Assembly (NCBI RefSeq): GCF_021130785.1
Contig: NC_060213.1
Span: 101,255,501-101,319,500 of the forward strand
DNA from: Homalodisca vitripennis
Taxonomy: Eukaryota; Arthropoda; Insecta; Hemiptera; Cicadellidae
Direction of reading: 5' to 3'
DNA length: 64,000 bases
Positions within the stretch are counted from its first letter, which is position 1; each line of letters opens with the position of its first letter. The notes beneath the pieces were generated by a model. That model ran no database searches, was not told the DNA's origin, and saw only the letters and a program-made list of their open reading frames with translations. Positions 1 through 11,689 of the stretch are shown one piece after another. The translations under genes and the position numbers were made by a program.

Positions 1-139
1 AAACGGAGTAAGAAAGAACCCGCGAGATGGGTGACTTTGTTTAGACTTTTGAAGAGCTTTGGAATAGTTGGGGAATAGTGCTCGCTACATAGCCTGGGAA
101 ATGGTGGATATCGAATTTGATAGTGTCACATGAAATCAT

Positions 140-2095
140 AGATGTTCTGTTGTAGGCCTTTTTAGGCGTTTTATTGATCCTGGAAGGTGTCCTCTGCTTC
201 CACCAGGGTGTCATATTCGAGAGAGAAGGGGACGTTTTTACTTACAGACAGCTACTGGACTGTGGTGCTCCAGTACAACCTGACAGGAGTGGAAGAGGGA
301 AAACAGAAATCTAAGTATAATCTTGGTAAAGGTAAGAGGTCAGTATGATGAGTTTTTTCCAAAATCTTCTCTCGCAAAACAACAGCTTACATACTATAGT
401 GCATGACCTTGAAACCAGTTTCAGATACGAATATTATGGACTACAAAAGATGGTGACCGACTACGTTGGCAAAACGAGTGACTTGGTCACTCTGCTGCCG
501 CGTACCCAAAAGAAGCGCGGTCTGTTTGATGCCGGTGGTCATTGTACTAAAATTCTTGTTTGGAACTGTAATCGATAGCGATTTGGAAGTTATGAATAGT
601 AAGATAGATGATGCCAATATAAGGAATGATGAAATATATCATGACACAAAAGATCAATTAACTGTCTTAGATAACATGCACTTAGAAATTTTAAACCATT
701 CGAGGGTAATAAATAAAATGATTTACATCTTGAAAGCGTATCACCAAGTGATGCATGACAACATGGCTCAAAACTCAAGAACAGAATCCGTTTTCTCAAG
801 TTTGTTTAATACTCTTTTCCAATACTTAAAATTAAGTTGTGCCTTGTCAGAAATTAAAGATGCCATTAACCTTGCTGTACAAAGAATGAATCAACTTCAT
901 CAAGCTGTAGAGGACTTGGCTGCTAATAGGATGACTAGCAACCTATTACCCCCTCATCAGTTCCTAGAGGTCCTGAAATCTGTAAAACAGGTTATACCAC
1001 CACCTGCAAAATTATTCTTAGACGTTAAGTTAGAAAACCTCCATAGCTTCTATAAATTTGCAATAATCAAATCGTATGCTACGGAAACACAGCTTAGAGT
1101 ACTCATTAAGCTCCCCTTGAAAAATGATAACCAAGTGTATGAAGTTTTCAATGTAATAACTTATCCTGTTTTTGACCCTTCTCTAAAAAGATGGGTGAAG
1201 TGGGAAGTAGACGACCAAAAATTAATAGTTAGCAAGGACAGACAAACCTATACCGTTTATTCATCTGACCATTACCGAAGTGAGTGTAGTTTCGGCCCTT
1301 TAACAGTGTGTCCTCTGTCGGAAGTATTATTTAATGTACACCAACGACCAAATTGTCCAATTGAACTTTTGCTGAAAGAGAAAATTACGTTGTGCACTAG
1401 AAAGTTGATATCCGGCCTGAAAATCCCCAGTCCTAATTAGAACTCCAACCCGATGGATCTATACTACCTCGGGTGAAGCCAAAGTAGTATTGAATTGCTT
1501 TAGACGGGATGCTGGTCTAAACGTTAGTACAACCATTCTGAAAGGGGTGGGTGAAATTCCGAATCGGGATCGATGTGACCTGATTGCAGACGGGTACAGG
1601 ATGCCTGCCCGATTCTTCGGCAGCTCCTGGCACTCGAGCGATTTTGGAAAGATAACTTTTCCTGAAGTAGATGGGATATATAGTAAAGAAGAAACCGAAC
1701 TGTTGAATCAGGACGTGAATGATACTTTGAAGGTCCTCCAAGCCTTGGATGACCAATTTGGCACTCTAAGCGTAAAGGAGTATTCTTTAGAGAGTACTTT
1801 CCAGCACCTCAGAGTCAATCGTTTTAAGCATCGTATAGTTAAGCAGGTCATATTGAGTGGATCTACGATTACTGTGTTATTAATTGTTGTTTTTATCTGT
1901 TTGAGATATCGAGTACGAGTTGCCAATCTGCTCCGTGCCAGCCTGAGAGGTAACCGACGACACCCCGAAGCTACCCGGACCGATGCGGAACTCAGAGACC
2001 TTGGGAAGTCGATTGTCCCAGATGAGCAGACCGTTAGAGAGAGTAACCAACCAGAACGAGAGTGTGTGCCAGGAGGATCTGGTATTATCGCATAA
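140..2095 (+). pseudogene. env: F-type (baculovirus F / insect retroelement) envelope pseudogene
   Basis: In intact relatives this gene encodes a class I membrane-fusion glycoprotein that is cleaved by furin. Visible landmarks: a short hydrophobic leader-like stretch near 160-205, a basic cleavage site of the form R-x-x-K-K-R at 501-518 followed directly by a Gly/Ala-rich hydrophobic fusion-peptide segment, a long helical ectodomain, a Cys-rich membrane-proximal part, and one transmembrane segment at 1847-1903 followed by a basic cytoplasmic tail. The coding information is spread over all three frames. Breaks lie near 225-250, near 545-560 just after the fusion peptide starts, and near 1415-1440, so no intact protein can be made. 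The family call rests on this architecture and on the cleavage-site and fusion-peptide pattern; the exact start is uncertain. Confidence 0.8.
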
Positions 2096-3884
2096 CCGAA
2101 ATCCAAGCTTGGTGTGTACTAGCCGTTACGTATGTGCCAGACGTATGAGGATCCTACGGACGTAAGTGAATTCTAATATTGTGTTGAGCTCAACCTGAAT
2201 GAGGAACTTTCGACAGTGTTTCGAGATTGACGTGTCTCCGTGTGAACTTACAAGGGTCGACCCATGGTGCACTTATCATAGGCCTTGAACAGGAAAATCG
2301 AATTTTTCTAATATTGGGACCATTTACAGGGGTTTAGTTAGTAAGTAACAAGATCTTGCCATGTTTCGTCATAGTATAACTTTTGTAACATTGTAAAAAT
2401 TTTAACGTTGTATTATTAATTTGTAACGAGTAGTCGTAGGGTTTCATTGGAGGCTGGTAAGGGAGAATTTTTCATAAATTAATATTATGATCAATATCCA
2501 ATGAGTGATATCTGGTATCCACAGAAAGGTAAAGCCGGCATCCCCTCCCCCTTATACCCATTCCTATCGCTTCCCAATACTGGACTGTGGATGCCTAAAG
2601 AAAATAAATTATTAAATTATTAATACATGATAAGCACACAGCAATTAAGACTGTGGTGAATGCCTTGCTGTGGAATCTCCCGGACCCCATCAGCAAGACA
2701 ACTGCTGTACCGTTGCCAGCCCTACCAAGATGTTACGCAAGCACTTTTAATATTATTTTAAACTAGCTCACGAATAATACTCAAACTCCAATAGTATATA
2801 GATGATTGTTTAAGGAAACTATAGGTTGTAATTCGTGAATTTTTGCTGTTCAAGTGAGCTAAATAGTACTTGCTGTTTTAATGTGTTGCTATGTTAATCG
2901 TATGCATGCCTCTAAATTTAGTTTTTCAAAATGCTAGATTAAGAAAATATCAAGTGAACACTGTTTGGCACTGCTAGGTGTATGGCAATGCCAACGACTT
3001 TAGGTTCTGTTATAAGGATTCTAGTTGCCTCGTTTTTGGCTATTAATGGCAGTATATATGTCAAATTTTATATTGGTATTTTTCACTTAAAATGTGTATT
3101 CTCGTGTTAGTAGTAAGACCTTGTGACTTAACAACTGTTCCAATTTTAAAAGGGGTGACTGACCTACGGCGGCCCCGAGTGAAAGCCCATGCGGCCTCAC
3201 CTATACTGGGCAAGTAGCGGTTAAAATTTCCTAATCGACACACTTAAATACCTTTTTGTAATAATTGGACCTAAGCAATCCACTGTGGTGTGCTCGACAA
3301 AAAAAAAAAGAAAAAAGGAGTAGGAAACTAAAATTAACGATCTCCTCCTTCTCTATAATTCCGCAAATAGTTGTTGGGTCACTAAGGGTTGTTGTTTAAA
3401 ACATGTTTGGTTGCCTAGTGTTAGAGTGTCTTTCTTGTTGTGAGCGTATTAATTATAGATGTCACTATTCAACAACCATGTTACTTTAATTATTTATGTT
3501 AACATTTTATTTCATTTTCTGAAACTAAGTTTGTTATTGTTGAGTACGTTAGTCGACCTTGAATTTTGAAGTTTATTTTTTAATTAATGAAGCTTTTGTT
3601 TTATTGACTTTCTGTGAAGGGAGAGGCACACCCGAGCGACGTATGTTTGCAAGTTTCCATCGATTTTTAGCGAGATATATTAGTACGAATTTAACTTCGA
3701 AAGAGAGTCCAGATAAGGACATCCAACATTTTTTTCTTTTTTTCTATTTCAATACCTAAATATCAGTTGAGATTAGCTGAAACAAATTCCTGAATCAATT
3801 AAAAAAAAAAAAAAAAACAAGTGAAACCTATTGAACATTGGACTTACCGTTTTATGTTACCTCATGCTGAGGACAGCATGGTCT
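2096..3884 (+). other. Non-coding tail of the retroelement between env and the 3' LTR
   Basis: About 1.8 kb with no convincing reading frame. It contains a pyrimidine-rich GC patch around 2535-2570, a short moderately GC-rich patch at 2640-2740, A-runs at 3300-3318 and 3800-3818, and otherwise AT-rich DNA. It is long for a region between an envelope gene and an LTR, so a nested insertion or a lost accessory frame is possible, but I see no inserted ends. Confidence 0.4.
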
Positions 3885-3896
3885 AAGGGTGAGGGG
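3885..3896 (+). other. Polypurine tract next to the 3' LTR
   Basis: The twelve bases aagggtgagggg are purines apart from one T and touch the first TG of the LTR. In LTR retroelements this tract primes plus-strand DNA synthesis. Its position directly before a sequence with LTR-type ends is what supports the call. Confidence 0.7.
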
Positions 3897-4632
3897 TGTG
3901 TGACGGCCCATTAAGAAAGCCCCTGACCATTTGACACTGTGAGGTTAATATTATTATTGACCAGTGAAGTACTACAGTATTTATATTGTAGTACTACCAA
4001 CCAACGATTCTTCATTGTTCCTAACAGTAAAATGTAAGTACTATTACTTACAAAATATCTACCGTCACCTAAATTATTAAAAGGAAATAAGGAACAGTGA
4101 TTATTATATATTTATTTAGTAAGATATAAGTCCAAGTAATAGTTGCTCGGAATATTCTAGTTGATCTCAACTGAGTTGTTAAGCAGAAGTAGCCCGATAC
4201 CCGTGGCAGCTTTAGCTGCAGCTGGCTGAGGAATTTGCTGATTCTGCTGACTCCAGCCTGTGTCTGGCCAAGTTGTGTCGTTTCTAGACTCTGTTACGCC
4301 CAAGTAAATCGTTTGGGAGCAGCACCGTACGAAGTCTAGTCCGCCATTTTAATAAAAATTTGTAGCGAAAAAGTATGTGCGTGGAGTGAGTTGATCGCCG
4401 GTACTCGAACGTAACGCGTCGCTCCGTGTTTGCCCTTCCCTCTAAAATCTAAATTTTTTTTAACCTACTGTTTCGCTGATGAATTATTAATATATTTTAA
4501 AAGTACAGTTTAGGGAATGTGAATAGTATCGTAATAATTATTAATGTGAAAGATTAAATTAAAATCAGATTTTTGCGGCCAAACTAGTGTTCTGATTATC
4601 TAATTCCCAAGTCCCGTCTCGTCCGTTACACA
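3897..4632 (+). repeat. 3' LTR, 736 bp
   Basis: The left end reads TGTGTGACGG and the right end CCGTTACACA, an inverted repeat with one mismatch in ten, with the canonical TG...CA termini. A TATA-like stretch (tatatattta) lies near 4106-4115, and a GC-rich block at about 4380-4440 could be the transcribed R/U5 portion. The 5' LTR is outside the window, so divergence between the LTRs, and hence age, cannot be read here. Confidence 0.78.
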
Positions 4633-4889
4633 AGGACAGAACTTAACGAAGTTTTTCTCTAAACTACTGAAACTTTTTCTTGATTAGTGAAAATATTGCA
4701 GATCGAACACGCTTCATGATAATCTTTGTATATATACACAACAAAAATATTTCAAATTTAAGCACATATGATAACGAAATTGACACTAATTATCTATACG
4801 GTGTCAGAATGTTACAGACTGCCTTTAATATTTTTACAGCCTATGTATCTATTTTAAATTATCTTCGAGCTTGCTATCAAGCAATAGAA
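4633..4889. other. Flank between the LTR and copy A; nothing recognised
   Basis: AT-rich sequence. An open frame of 89 codons (4680-4949, plus strand) resembles no family I know, lacks the base composition of coding DNA here and runs into a non-coding duplicated block, so I do not call it a gene. Confidence 0.4.
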
Positions 4890-6010
4890 TTGCACAGAAG
4901 AGCTGCCAGACAAGTACATGATGTTATGAAGTATCTGTCTTTTCCTTAAATAAGGAAAGGTATAATATAACCTCAGGACTAACCATAAAAATAAATGTTC
5001 TACATCTTATGATATTGTAACCATCCAACACAAATATAAATTTATTGCAAATGGTAGATAAATTATAATTAATTTCATGCGGAATAGTTAATTTATAGTA
5101 AATATCAAAGATATGCAATAGAACCTGCGTAAAATATATAAAAAAATAAAAAATAAACTATAACAATACAGAATTCTTTAGTAAACTATATAATATTAGT
5201 AAGAATAATGTATACTTTAATTGAGCAGGTATATTTGAAACAGTCATATCCACTTGCACTATTGCTGTAAACAACTGAAATGTTGGTTTACAGACGTTTT
5301 ACATTTCTGCCAAGCCTTTAGTTTATTTATGATAATTGGGCTCTGCAGCAGCGCACCGGTCTTAAAACCTCATAAGTTATACAATACAGAGTTTCAATCT
5401 TCACTTCCTTACACAACAACAAAGAACACAGGATTGTTCAGGGTTGTTGTTGTTGTTATTTATTGTTTTTTGGATTGTATCATATTGCAGAGAATTATTG
5501 ACCAGGTTGAATTAATATAGTAAATTATAGTAAGATACTACATAAAATTAATGTAAATATTGAATACATTGGGATATAATAACTTTATTCTTTTAAAGTA
5601 AGATATGTGGAAATACAAAAATTGTGGTGGGGTTATTTATTTAATAACGTCTTACCAATCCCTATCTTTACTAACAATTTTTATGGCATTTCTTCATAAA
5701 GCCTAGCCTGATGAAGTTCCTTAAATTAATGGCTTACAAATTACGTAAAGTATTTTACTTTTATTACATGTAATTGGTCATAATATATAATCACTCTGAG
5801 GGAGGTGACCGATCAAGAGAACTCATGAAATGAATCTGTTGAGGAGTAATGATGAGAGTCCGTACTCCTACAAAAAATAAAATGAGGTTAGACAAGAAGT
5901 CAGTAACTAATGAAGTGTTCAGTCAAACTAAGATTTGAAACCTTTATGAAGCATTTTGATTTTAACCGCATTGAATTATTGCTAGCACAACAAATTTTGA
6001 AATATTTCGG
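4890..6010 (+). repeat. Copy A block 1 (pairs with 38735-39690)
   Basis: Matches block B1 in the same orientation over most of its length. Anchors are cctcaggactaaccataaa at about 4971 and 38802, the conserved core at 5305-5410, and tataatcactctga near 5786 and 39472. Outside the core the copies have diverged by many substitutions and small indels. No coding capacity is shared along the block as a whole. Confidence 0.8.
5305..5410 (+). other. Strongly conserved core shared by copies A and B, with a shared open frame
   Basis: About 105 bases here match 39063-39167 with roughly six differences by direct count, whereas the sequence on either side has drifted much further. Both copies keep the same open frame across the core. 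The frame encodes a hydrophobic run containing FSLFMIIGLCSSAP followed by a polar stretch, which superficially resembles a secretion signal with a small-residue cleavage site. Two of the differences are synonymous and three change an amino acid. There is no recognisable protein family and no start or splice context I can defend, so this may be a conserved part of a repeat rather than an exon. Confidence 0.35.
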
Positions 6011-8739
6011 TGAAGAACCAAATTCAGTTAATGTTGAGACCAAAACGAGTACAACTGAAATGTTATCACACAATTCACATTGTAACAAATTTAAGTGTTG
6101 GAGATCTGTAACAGTTATAAGTTTTAATTGATACTTGTTACGCAAATAAGATTAAGGTTGAATAATTTGCCATGAGCAATAAATTGTATTTTTCAAATTT
6201 AATAGAATTTGTTAGGAAAAGGACGATTAGTTAATTACCAACACGACAGAAAGGTTATTTAAAAGAAGAGCAAATCGAGTTAGTAGCAATTTTCCCCTAT
6301 AAATTTAAAGAGCACGTCAAATCTAAGCACATCAAGTATGAGAATATAAAGCTAAAAACTTGTGTAAGAGTATTAAGAATACAATTACGCTAGACTAGGT
6401 CTGTGAAAAAAACACAGTAAGAGCTCCAAATTAACAAAATATTCGTATAAACTATGAAAGGATCGGAAAACTCTCCAGAAAAGTCAAAGTCTACAATGAT
6501 TTCTTTACTTATAAAAAAAATTCTCAAATTCCAATTCATTTAGTGTTTCATAAATATTTGTTATAAACTTGGCTTTGGTTACTTGTGAAAAACACGTTTC
6601 CTATGCGTACGTTTACCAGGTATTATTTAAAAAGTATCGATTGAACTTGAATTATTTACTGCATTAACCCTATGTATAAGGACGATGCTACTTGGATCAT
6701 CAATCTAGAACAAGTATGGGTGTAGATATTACGAAACTCTTTGTATTCATAAATTCATTCATAAAGTTTAAATTGTACTCTGGCGACTTTATATTGTTTT
6801 TAGAATTTTTTAGTAACAGGAGTCTTCCAACACAACTTATTATTTTGTTGTTCAGTAATAGAAATACATCTCTTGGGTGCTCGAAAATATTTTTCTCATA
6901 AAACCAATTAGAAAAGGTTGTCTTAACCTAGAGGATAGGTCACATTCGAGTTCAGATAGTTCACTGTCATTTTTAGATAAGAAGATCATATGTAGTAAAA
7001 TGAGAGAAGGTGTAGGGTAGTAAATTAGTAAGTTCTGCATTTTATTGTGATAACTGTTTTACACTTCAGATCCTCAGATGAATGGTGAAATGGTGGCGTT
7101 AACCTTATAAACTTAAAGAGACTGTTGGTTTTAAAGTTAACCTAAAATATACAAACAAAGAGCGGTGGCTATATTATTTAGGCTTTGAGGAATTAGTGAA
7201 TTGAAAGATAGTAGAAGAAAATCACGTGGACCGAAGAACGCTTTTATCTATCTTTCTATAACCACCGTAAAAACGAAGGAAAGGAAAGTGATTCCTATAA
7301 TTTAAACCAAAAAGGCAGTAAAGGGTGAGTTAACTCTTATCCGATAGAAGTGATGGAACATCAGAATATTCCTCCATGGAATATTTTGATGTGCCCTACA
7401 ATTATAAAATTATAACCGGGAGTTAACTTTCTATTGATAACGAGGTTAAGAAAACCTTAAGCTAATAGATTGCAATATGTACAAATATTATCTAACTGTA
7501 AAAGCTAATACAGTTAAAAACTAGACCTACTTACCTAATTCTCGTATAAAAGTCAACTTACAAAAATCCTTGAATGTTTATTAATACTTTACATAAATTT
7601 AAAACTAATTTTTCACTGAAAAGGGTTCTAAAATACATTCATAGGAACTACAAAATGTTGTAGAATATCATTTTCGTTAACTTTGTAATAAATTATAGCC
7701 AAAAATAAGTTTAACATCCATAAAAAAATCGCATAAAAATGTAGTAGCATGATTATGATTGATAAAGTTCGGTGTGCCTTAAGTGTAAAGGACCTTAGTA
7801 ACTAAAAACCATACTTATTTATTTACACTTGACCTTAACCAGGAGCGCACCTACAATTATTAGTGAATGAAGTTAATCTCAGAATATATCTTGTATAGAC
7901 TAACTTCCCTGTAACAAGAACAATTAAACGCATCTCTACACAAATTGCTACATCCTTCGCAAATGGTTACAACAATAATATAATAATAGGTTATTTTTAA
8001 TTATTCCTATAAAGTTGATTAAATAAATAATTAAATTTACTAGTACTATTTTGTTGTATAAATTGCAATTAAAACATTCAGAATTAAAAACTTTTCCTCG
8101 CTTATCTTGTCTTTAGGACATTAAAAAAATAATGAATACGTGACATAAAGGACTTTATATTTCAAATACTCTGAGCTGAAGTACGGTAGATAGGAAAATT
8201 AGACGAGTGACGGACCACCAGAGAGAGAAGTTTCTGGACCTTAGCGAGCTGTTTCCTATGGACCTGGCCAAGAGGACATAGTAACGGAGAAGGTAGTCTG
8301 TTATGGAGTTTGGAAGATTTTTTTGAAGAATTTTCAACTACGGTTACAATAGAACAGATAACGATCCGATGACGATTGTACGGTGGTAACACCTTTACGC
8401 TACCAAGGTACCAATCGTTCCTATCTCCCTGGAACGGTTAACATACTTCCAGTATGAAGTCATAATAACATAAATGATCGTACACGCATGTCAGCCGTTA
8501 AAAAGTTTTACCCTCGGTACGGAACGAGAAACCAGCAGCCTAACATATTATTAAGGAAGTTTTACTTGTATTTACAACAGTCATTAAACAAAATAATTGT
8601 AACCAATATTAAAACATTAATATTGAAGCTCCATGGTACAACTTATTTATAACACAAAACACACATAAATAAAGTATATTACTAATAATATGGTTTATGA
8701 TTTTATATTTGCATAAAAAGTTTGCTAGTTTATTTGAAA
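6011..8739. other. AT-rich stretch absent from copy B; nothing recognised
   Basis: Copy B has only about 300 bases between the neighbouring blocks (39690-40000), so this and the following DNA up to about 11.2 kb is either inserted in A or lost from B. I see no reading frame, terminal repeat or RNA gene. A small near-perfect hairpin (acatcagaatattcc paired with ggaatattttgatgt) lies around 7360-7395. Confidence 0.4.
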
Positions 8740-8890
8740 AGAAATAAGTCTAATAATCAGAATGACCGTGTTTGAATGCTCCAGCGAAAACTACAGTATA
8801 TTGGAGACAAAACCCAGGCTGTAGTCAAGCAAGTATTGCTGCAACAGCTATGCACTTGTTGCTGAACATAGCTTATTTTAAAGCCTTTAG
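8740..8890 (-). repeat. Inverted member of the repeat found at 11440-11595 and 40225-40370
   Basis: Read on the minus strand, this segment contains ttgctgcaacagctatgcac followed by a cttgttgct...agctta stretch. It aligns with the reverse complement of the segment around 11445-11500 (ttgctgcaacagttatatgc, then acttgtttgct). The match continues weakly for another 60-80 bases. It is therefore an inverted relative of copy A block 2. Confidence 0.6.
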
Positions 8891-10389
8891 ACCCTTTTGT
8901 GGCAATATTTACGATAACTTGGATTCTTAAGATGATAAAACTAAAGTACACTGACCGTATATAGAGTACTCTTATATTTCATTTTAATGAATTTTTACAC
9001 AATTTTAACTAAATGTTAATTTATATTTTACAGTTATTCACTGTTGTATTGTAGTATCATTCCCTCGACATCGGCTAGGATACTTGCACCCGGAAACAAC
9101 TGGATGTTTAGAAGTTACTAGTTATAGTTAAATGAGTTTAATAATATTTTAGGTATTGTTTTTTTAGAATTTTAAATGTTCAAATAAAATAAAATAGCAT
9201 CGTATTAACAGAAATTCCTCAAATTCCCCGTATAGTTATTATTTACAGCTTAACTTAATTAGAAAATTCGAATAAATACCAGGTATGGAAAACTTAGTTA
9301 AGTAATTAAGACAGCAGTTTAAAAAGCAAAGTTCAATTACAATAAACATTATTTTATTAACCCACTTCAAAATGATATACAATGGTTAATATGACAATTT
9401 CATATGTTATATTCATGATTATTCTACAATTGTTTAAATAAAACATTATATTTACTCTAATTTTTATAAATGGTATTTAGGAAATTCACGATTAACATTT
9501 TAGTCGACACAGCGTCTGGACACTTATTTTAGATTTTGAGATACAGTAATGGCAATGTAGAGGATGTAATTGTATCTTGGAATTTTCTCAAAAAACTCCT
9601 ATGTTTAATAAACGTGGCACGATGAGGATCAATACCAGATACCTTGATCACAAACCAAATTTCAGATAATTATTTTGAAAGGGAGGGCAAGCATCGCAAT
9701 GAGCTCAGCCAAAACGAGTGGACTTTTGCGCACGAGACAAATTCTAGAGCGATCACCTGATCTTACAATAGTCATCTTTTGGTATAAAGCTTGCTAATGA
9801 AGCTAATTTAATTATATATAGAAAACTAGAAATGTAACTACAAATTAATCTTATTGTGAACATTTTATTTGTATTATATAACAGAGTAATTTTAAAATAT
9901 TATACAATGATTGTCTTGAACTGACACACTATAATATAGCAACAGCCATTTAAAATAACATGAATTCTAGTACAACCAGTTAAAAGTATTCATATGCTAC
10001 CATAATTTGCTTTATCAGGTATAAATACTTAAAACTGGGTTTTAAATTACACCAATTAATTCCAAAAAATATTTGGACTTCACTTTGTTTCACGCCTTGT
10101 ATCAACGGTTAATAAATAAAACCGTAACTATAAAGAACGTTGGTATAAACAGATACGCATTCAAAGATCCCTTATTTTTGTAAAGCCTTGACCGAAACGA
10201 CAACCGAAACCCGAGCAAGAACAGTTGGTCCAAAATTAAGAGGATTGGAAAGAAAAACTCAGTTTCTTTATCCTGCTCTTTCTTTTTGCTTCTTTGTCAT
10301 GCTTCAATGGTATGCTGTTAAAAACCAGACATATTCGGCAGTTTTCCTTAGTATCTCTGATATAAGTCATATTTGTTTGTAAAATCCAA
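8891..10389. other. AT-rich stretch; nothing recognised
   Basis: There are no supported genes. The part from 10190 to 10390 may be the decayed downstream end of the mariner remnant that follows, since on the minus strand it carries short basic stretches reminiscent of the region after the mariner catalytic core. That assignment is weak. Confidence 0.3.
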
Positions 10390-10835
10390 ATATATACTAT
10401 CGAGAAGTTCGTTACCATGTTTTTGCTTTCTCTAATCTTCCGTGAGGACTTTTGTAACCCACCTGGAACAACATTTGTGGTATCCCAGCTTCCTTCCAAC
10501 AATTTCATGAAGTAAGCTTCGTGAAATTTGAGGGAAATGTTCTGAAAGTTTAGTTATTGTGAAAAACGGCAATTTTCACGAACTTTGTCATTGATTTTCA
10601 ACATCAAATCTTCAGTCACTAGGCTAGGCCGACCGCTACGAATATCGTCATGAAAATTGTTGCGGCTATTTTTAAAGTCAATACACCACTGCCTTTACTG
10701 TGCTTTCACTCATTATTCCATTTCCATAAACTTCACAAAGTTGACGATAGATTTCAATGGGTTTATGGTTGATGCCAACAAAATAATTAATACTGATCGC
10801 ACTTCACAAGTGGCGGGATTTTCAATTGCAGTATA
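10390..10835 (-). pseudogene. Mariner (SETMAR-like subgroup) transposase fragment, broken
   Basis: Mariner transposases cut and paste DNA flanked by TA dinucleotides. On the minus strand the order of motifs is that of the N-terminal DNA-binding half: a segment beginning AIENPATCEVRSV, a helix-turn-helix segment HKPIEIYRQLCEVYGNGIMS, the linker motif SGRPSLVTEDL, KINDKVREN, and then RWVTKVLTED. At least two frameshifts and several stops interrupt it (near 10745-10770 and 10645-10660, with a stop right after the RWVTKVLTED segment). The catalytic D,D34D domain is not recognisable and no terminal repeats were found. It is a dead relic, older than the mariner at 15.4-16.3 kb and from a different subgroup. 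Confidence 0.8.
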
Positions 10836-11214
10836 CATTATAAATAATCACAATGAGAAAAGTACAGACCGGAGATACAGACGGCACGATGCGGTAGTCC
10901 CATTGTCTCATCCGGTGCACAATTGGTAAACGGTTACTCAACCGTGCTTAGAGATCGTGTTTATCACATCGTAGTGCACTCAATTGTGTACCTAAGGAGA
11001 TGATGAGACTATCACTTCACCTATTTATAAGTGCCTTTGTTGTCGAATCGATGTAGATGTTTCGCTTTGCGCTTCTTCGTCGTTGACTTTCTGTAAACCG
11101 TTTCCGGCGAAACATGACTCCAAATTCCAGGAGTCAAGTCTGTGATAGTATCAGATACCATACGCAACAATAAAAGAAAGGAAACTGATGATAAATTCAA
11201 AATGCAATCCTACT
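10836..11214. other. Flank of the mariner relic; nothing recognised
   Basis: This stretch is somewhat less AT-rich than its surroundings. It may include the 5' untranslated end of the mariner relic, but I could not find a matching terminal repeat. Confidence 0.3.
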
Positions 11215-11600
11215 GCTAATACTATGAAACCCATCCACGAAGCGTTCCAATATTTCATGCAAATGAAGGAAATTTGTAAATTAAAAAGTGAACACTTTAA
11301 CAGTATTAGTTTCTTCTGTAAATGTTACGTGGAGAAATGAAATGTGAAAGTTAAATCTATACGGTATAAGTTGTAAAGTTTTAGAGTCCCTGCTGTCGAG
11401 CGTAGTACTCATAAATAAACTAAACCGGCAGAAAGTCAAAAACTATAAACCTAAGCTGTATATAGCAAACAAGTGCATATAACTGTTGCAGCAAACCCCA
11501 GGTTTACTGTGGCGGGGATTATGGCTTTACCTTCCTGTATTATATAAATCGTGCCACAATGTGATTCTTGAAATATTAGATTATTTTAATACTCTGTGTC
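11215..11600 (+). repeat. Copy A block 2 (pairs with 40000-40375)
   Basis: The shared anchors include ccatccacgaagc, acactttaacagtatt, tacggtataagttgt, aagtgcatataactgtt and the GC-rich ggcggggattatggctttac. Order and orientation match copy B. No coding content. Confidence 0.85.
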
Positions 11601-11689
11601 TGTTCCTAAGTCATGAAGAAATATTAGTTATACATATTTTGAACCTATATTTATATATAAACTATATCAAGTACCAACATATAGTTAGT

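Larger units (their letters stand above)
1..4632 (+). mobile_element. 3' part of an envelope-bearing LTR retroelement
   Basis: This is the downstream portion of an LTR retrotransposon or endogenous-retrovirus-like element; gag, most or all of pol and the 5' LTR would lie left of the window. The order seen is a broken envelope gene, a long non-coding tail, a purine-rich tract and then an LTR whose ends are imperfect inverted repeats. The first 140 bases carry no recognisable domain and could be the end of pol or a leader. The TGT...ACA termini fit BEL/Pao and many Ty3/gypsy elements better than the AGT-type termini of classical errantiviruses, but without pol the family cannot be assigned. The five bases after the LTR (aggac) would be one half of a target duplication whose partner is outside the window. 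Confidence 0.8.

Noticed and set aside
1517..2106. Minus-strand open frames overlapping the envelope pseudogene
   Set aside because: They are antisense shadows of the envelope reading frames.
2331..2350. An agttagtaagt sequence considered as an errantivirus-type LTR start
   Set aside because: No matching right end or purine tract of convincing quality was found; the TGT...ACA pair is much stronger.
3300..3318. A-rich purine run considered as the polypurine tract
   Set aside because: No LTR-type end follows it, whereas the tract at 3885-3896 directly abuts a terminus with a matching inverted end at 4632.
4680..4949. 89-codon plus-strand open frame
   Set aside because: No family resemblance, no supporting composition, and it overlaps non-coding repeat sequence.
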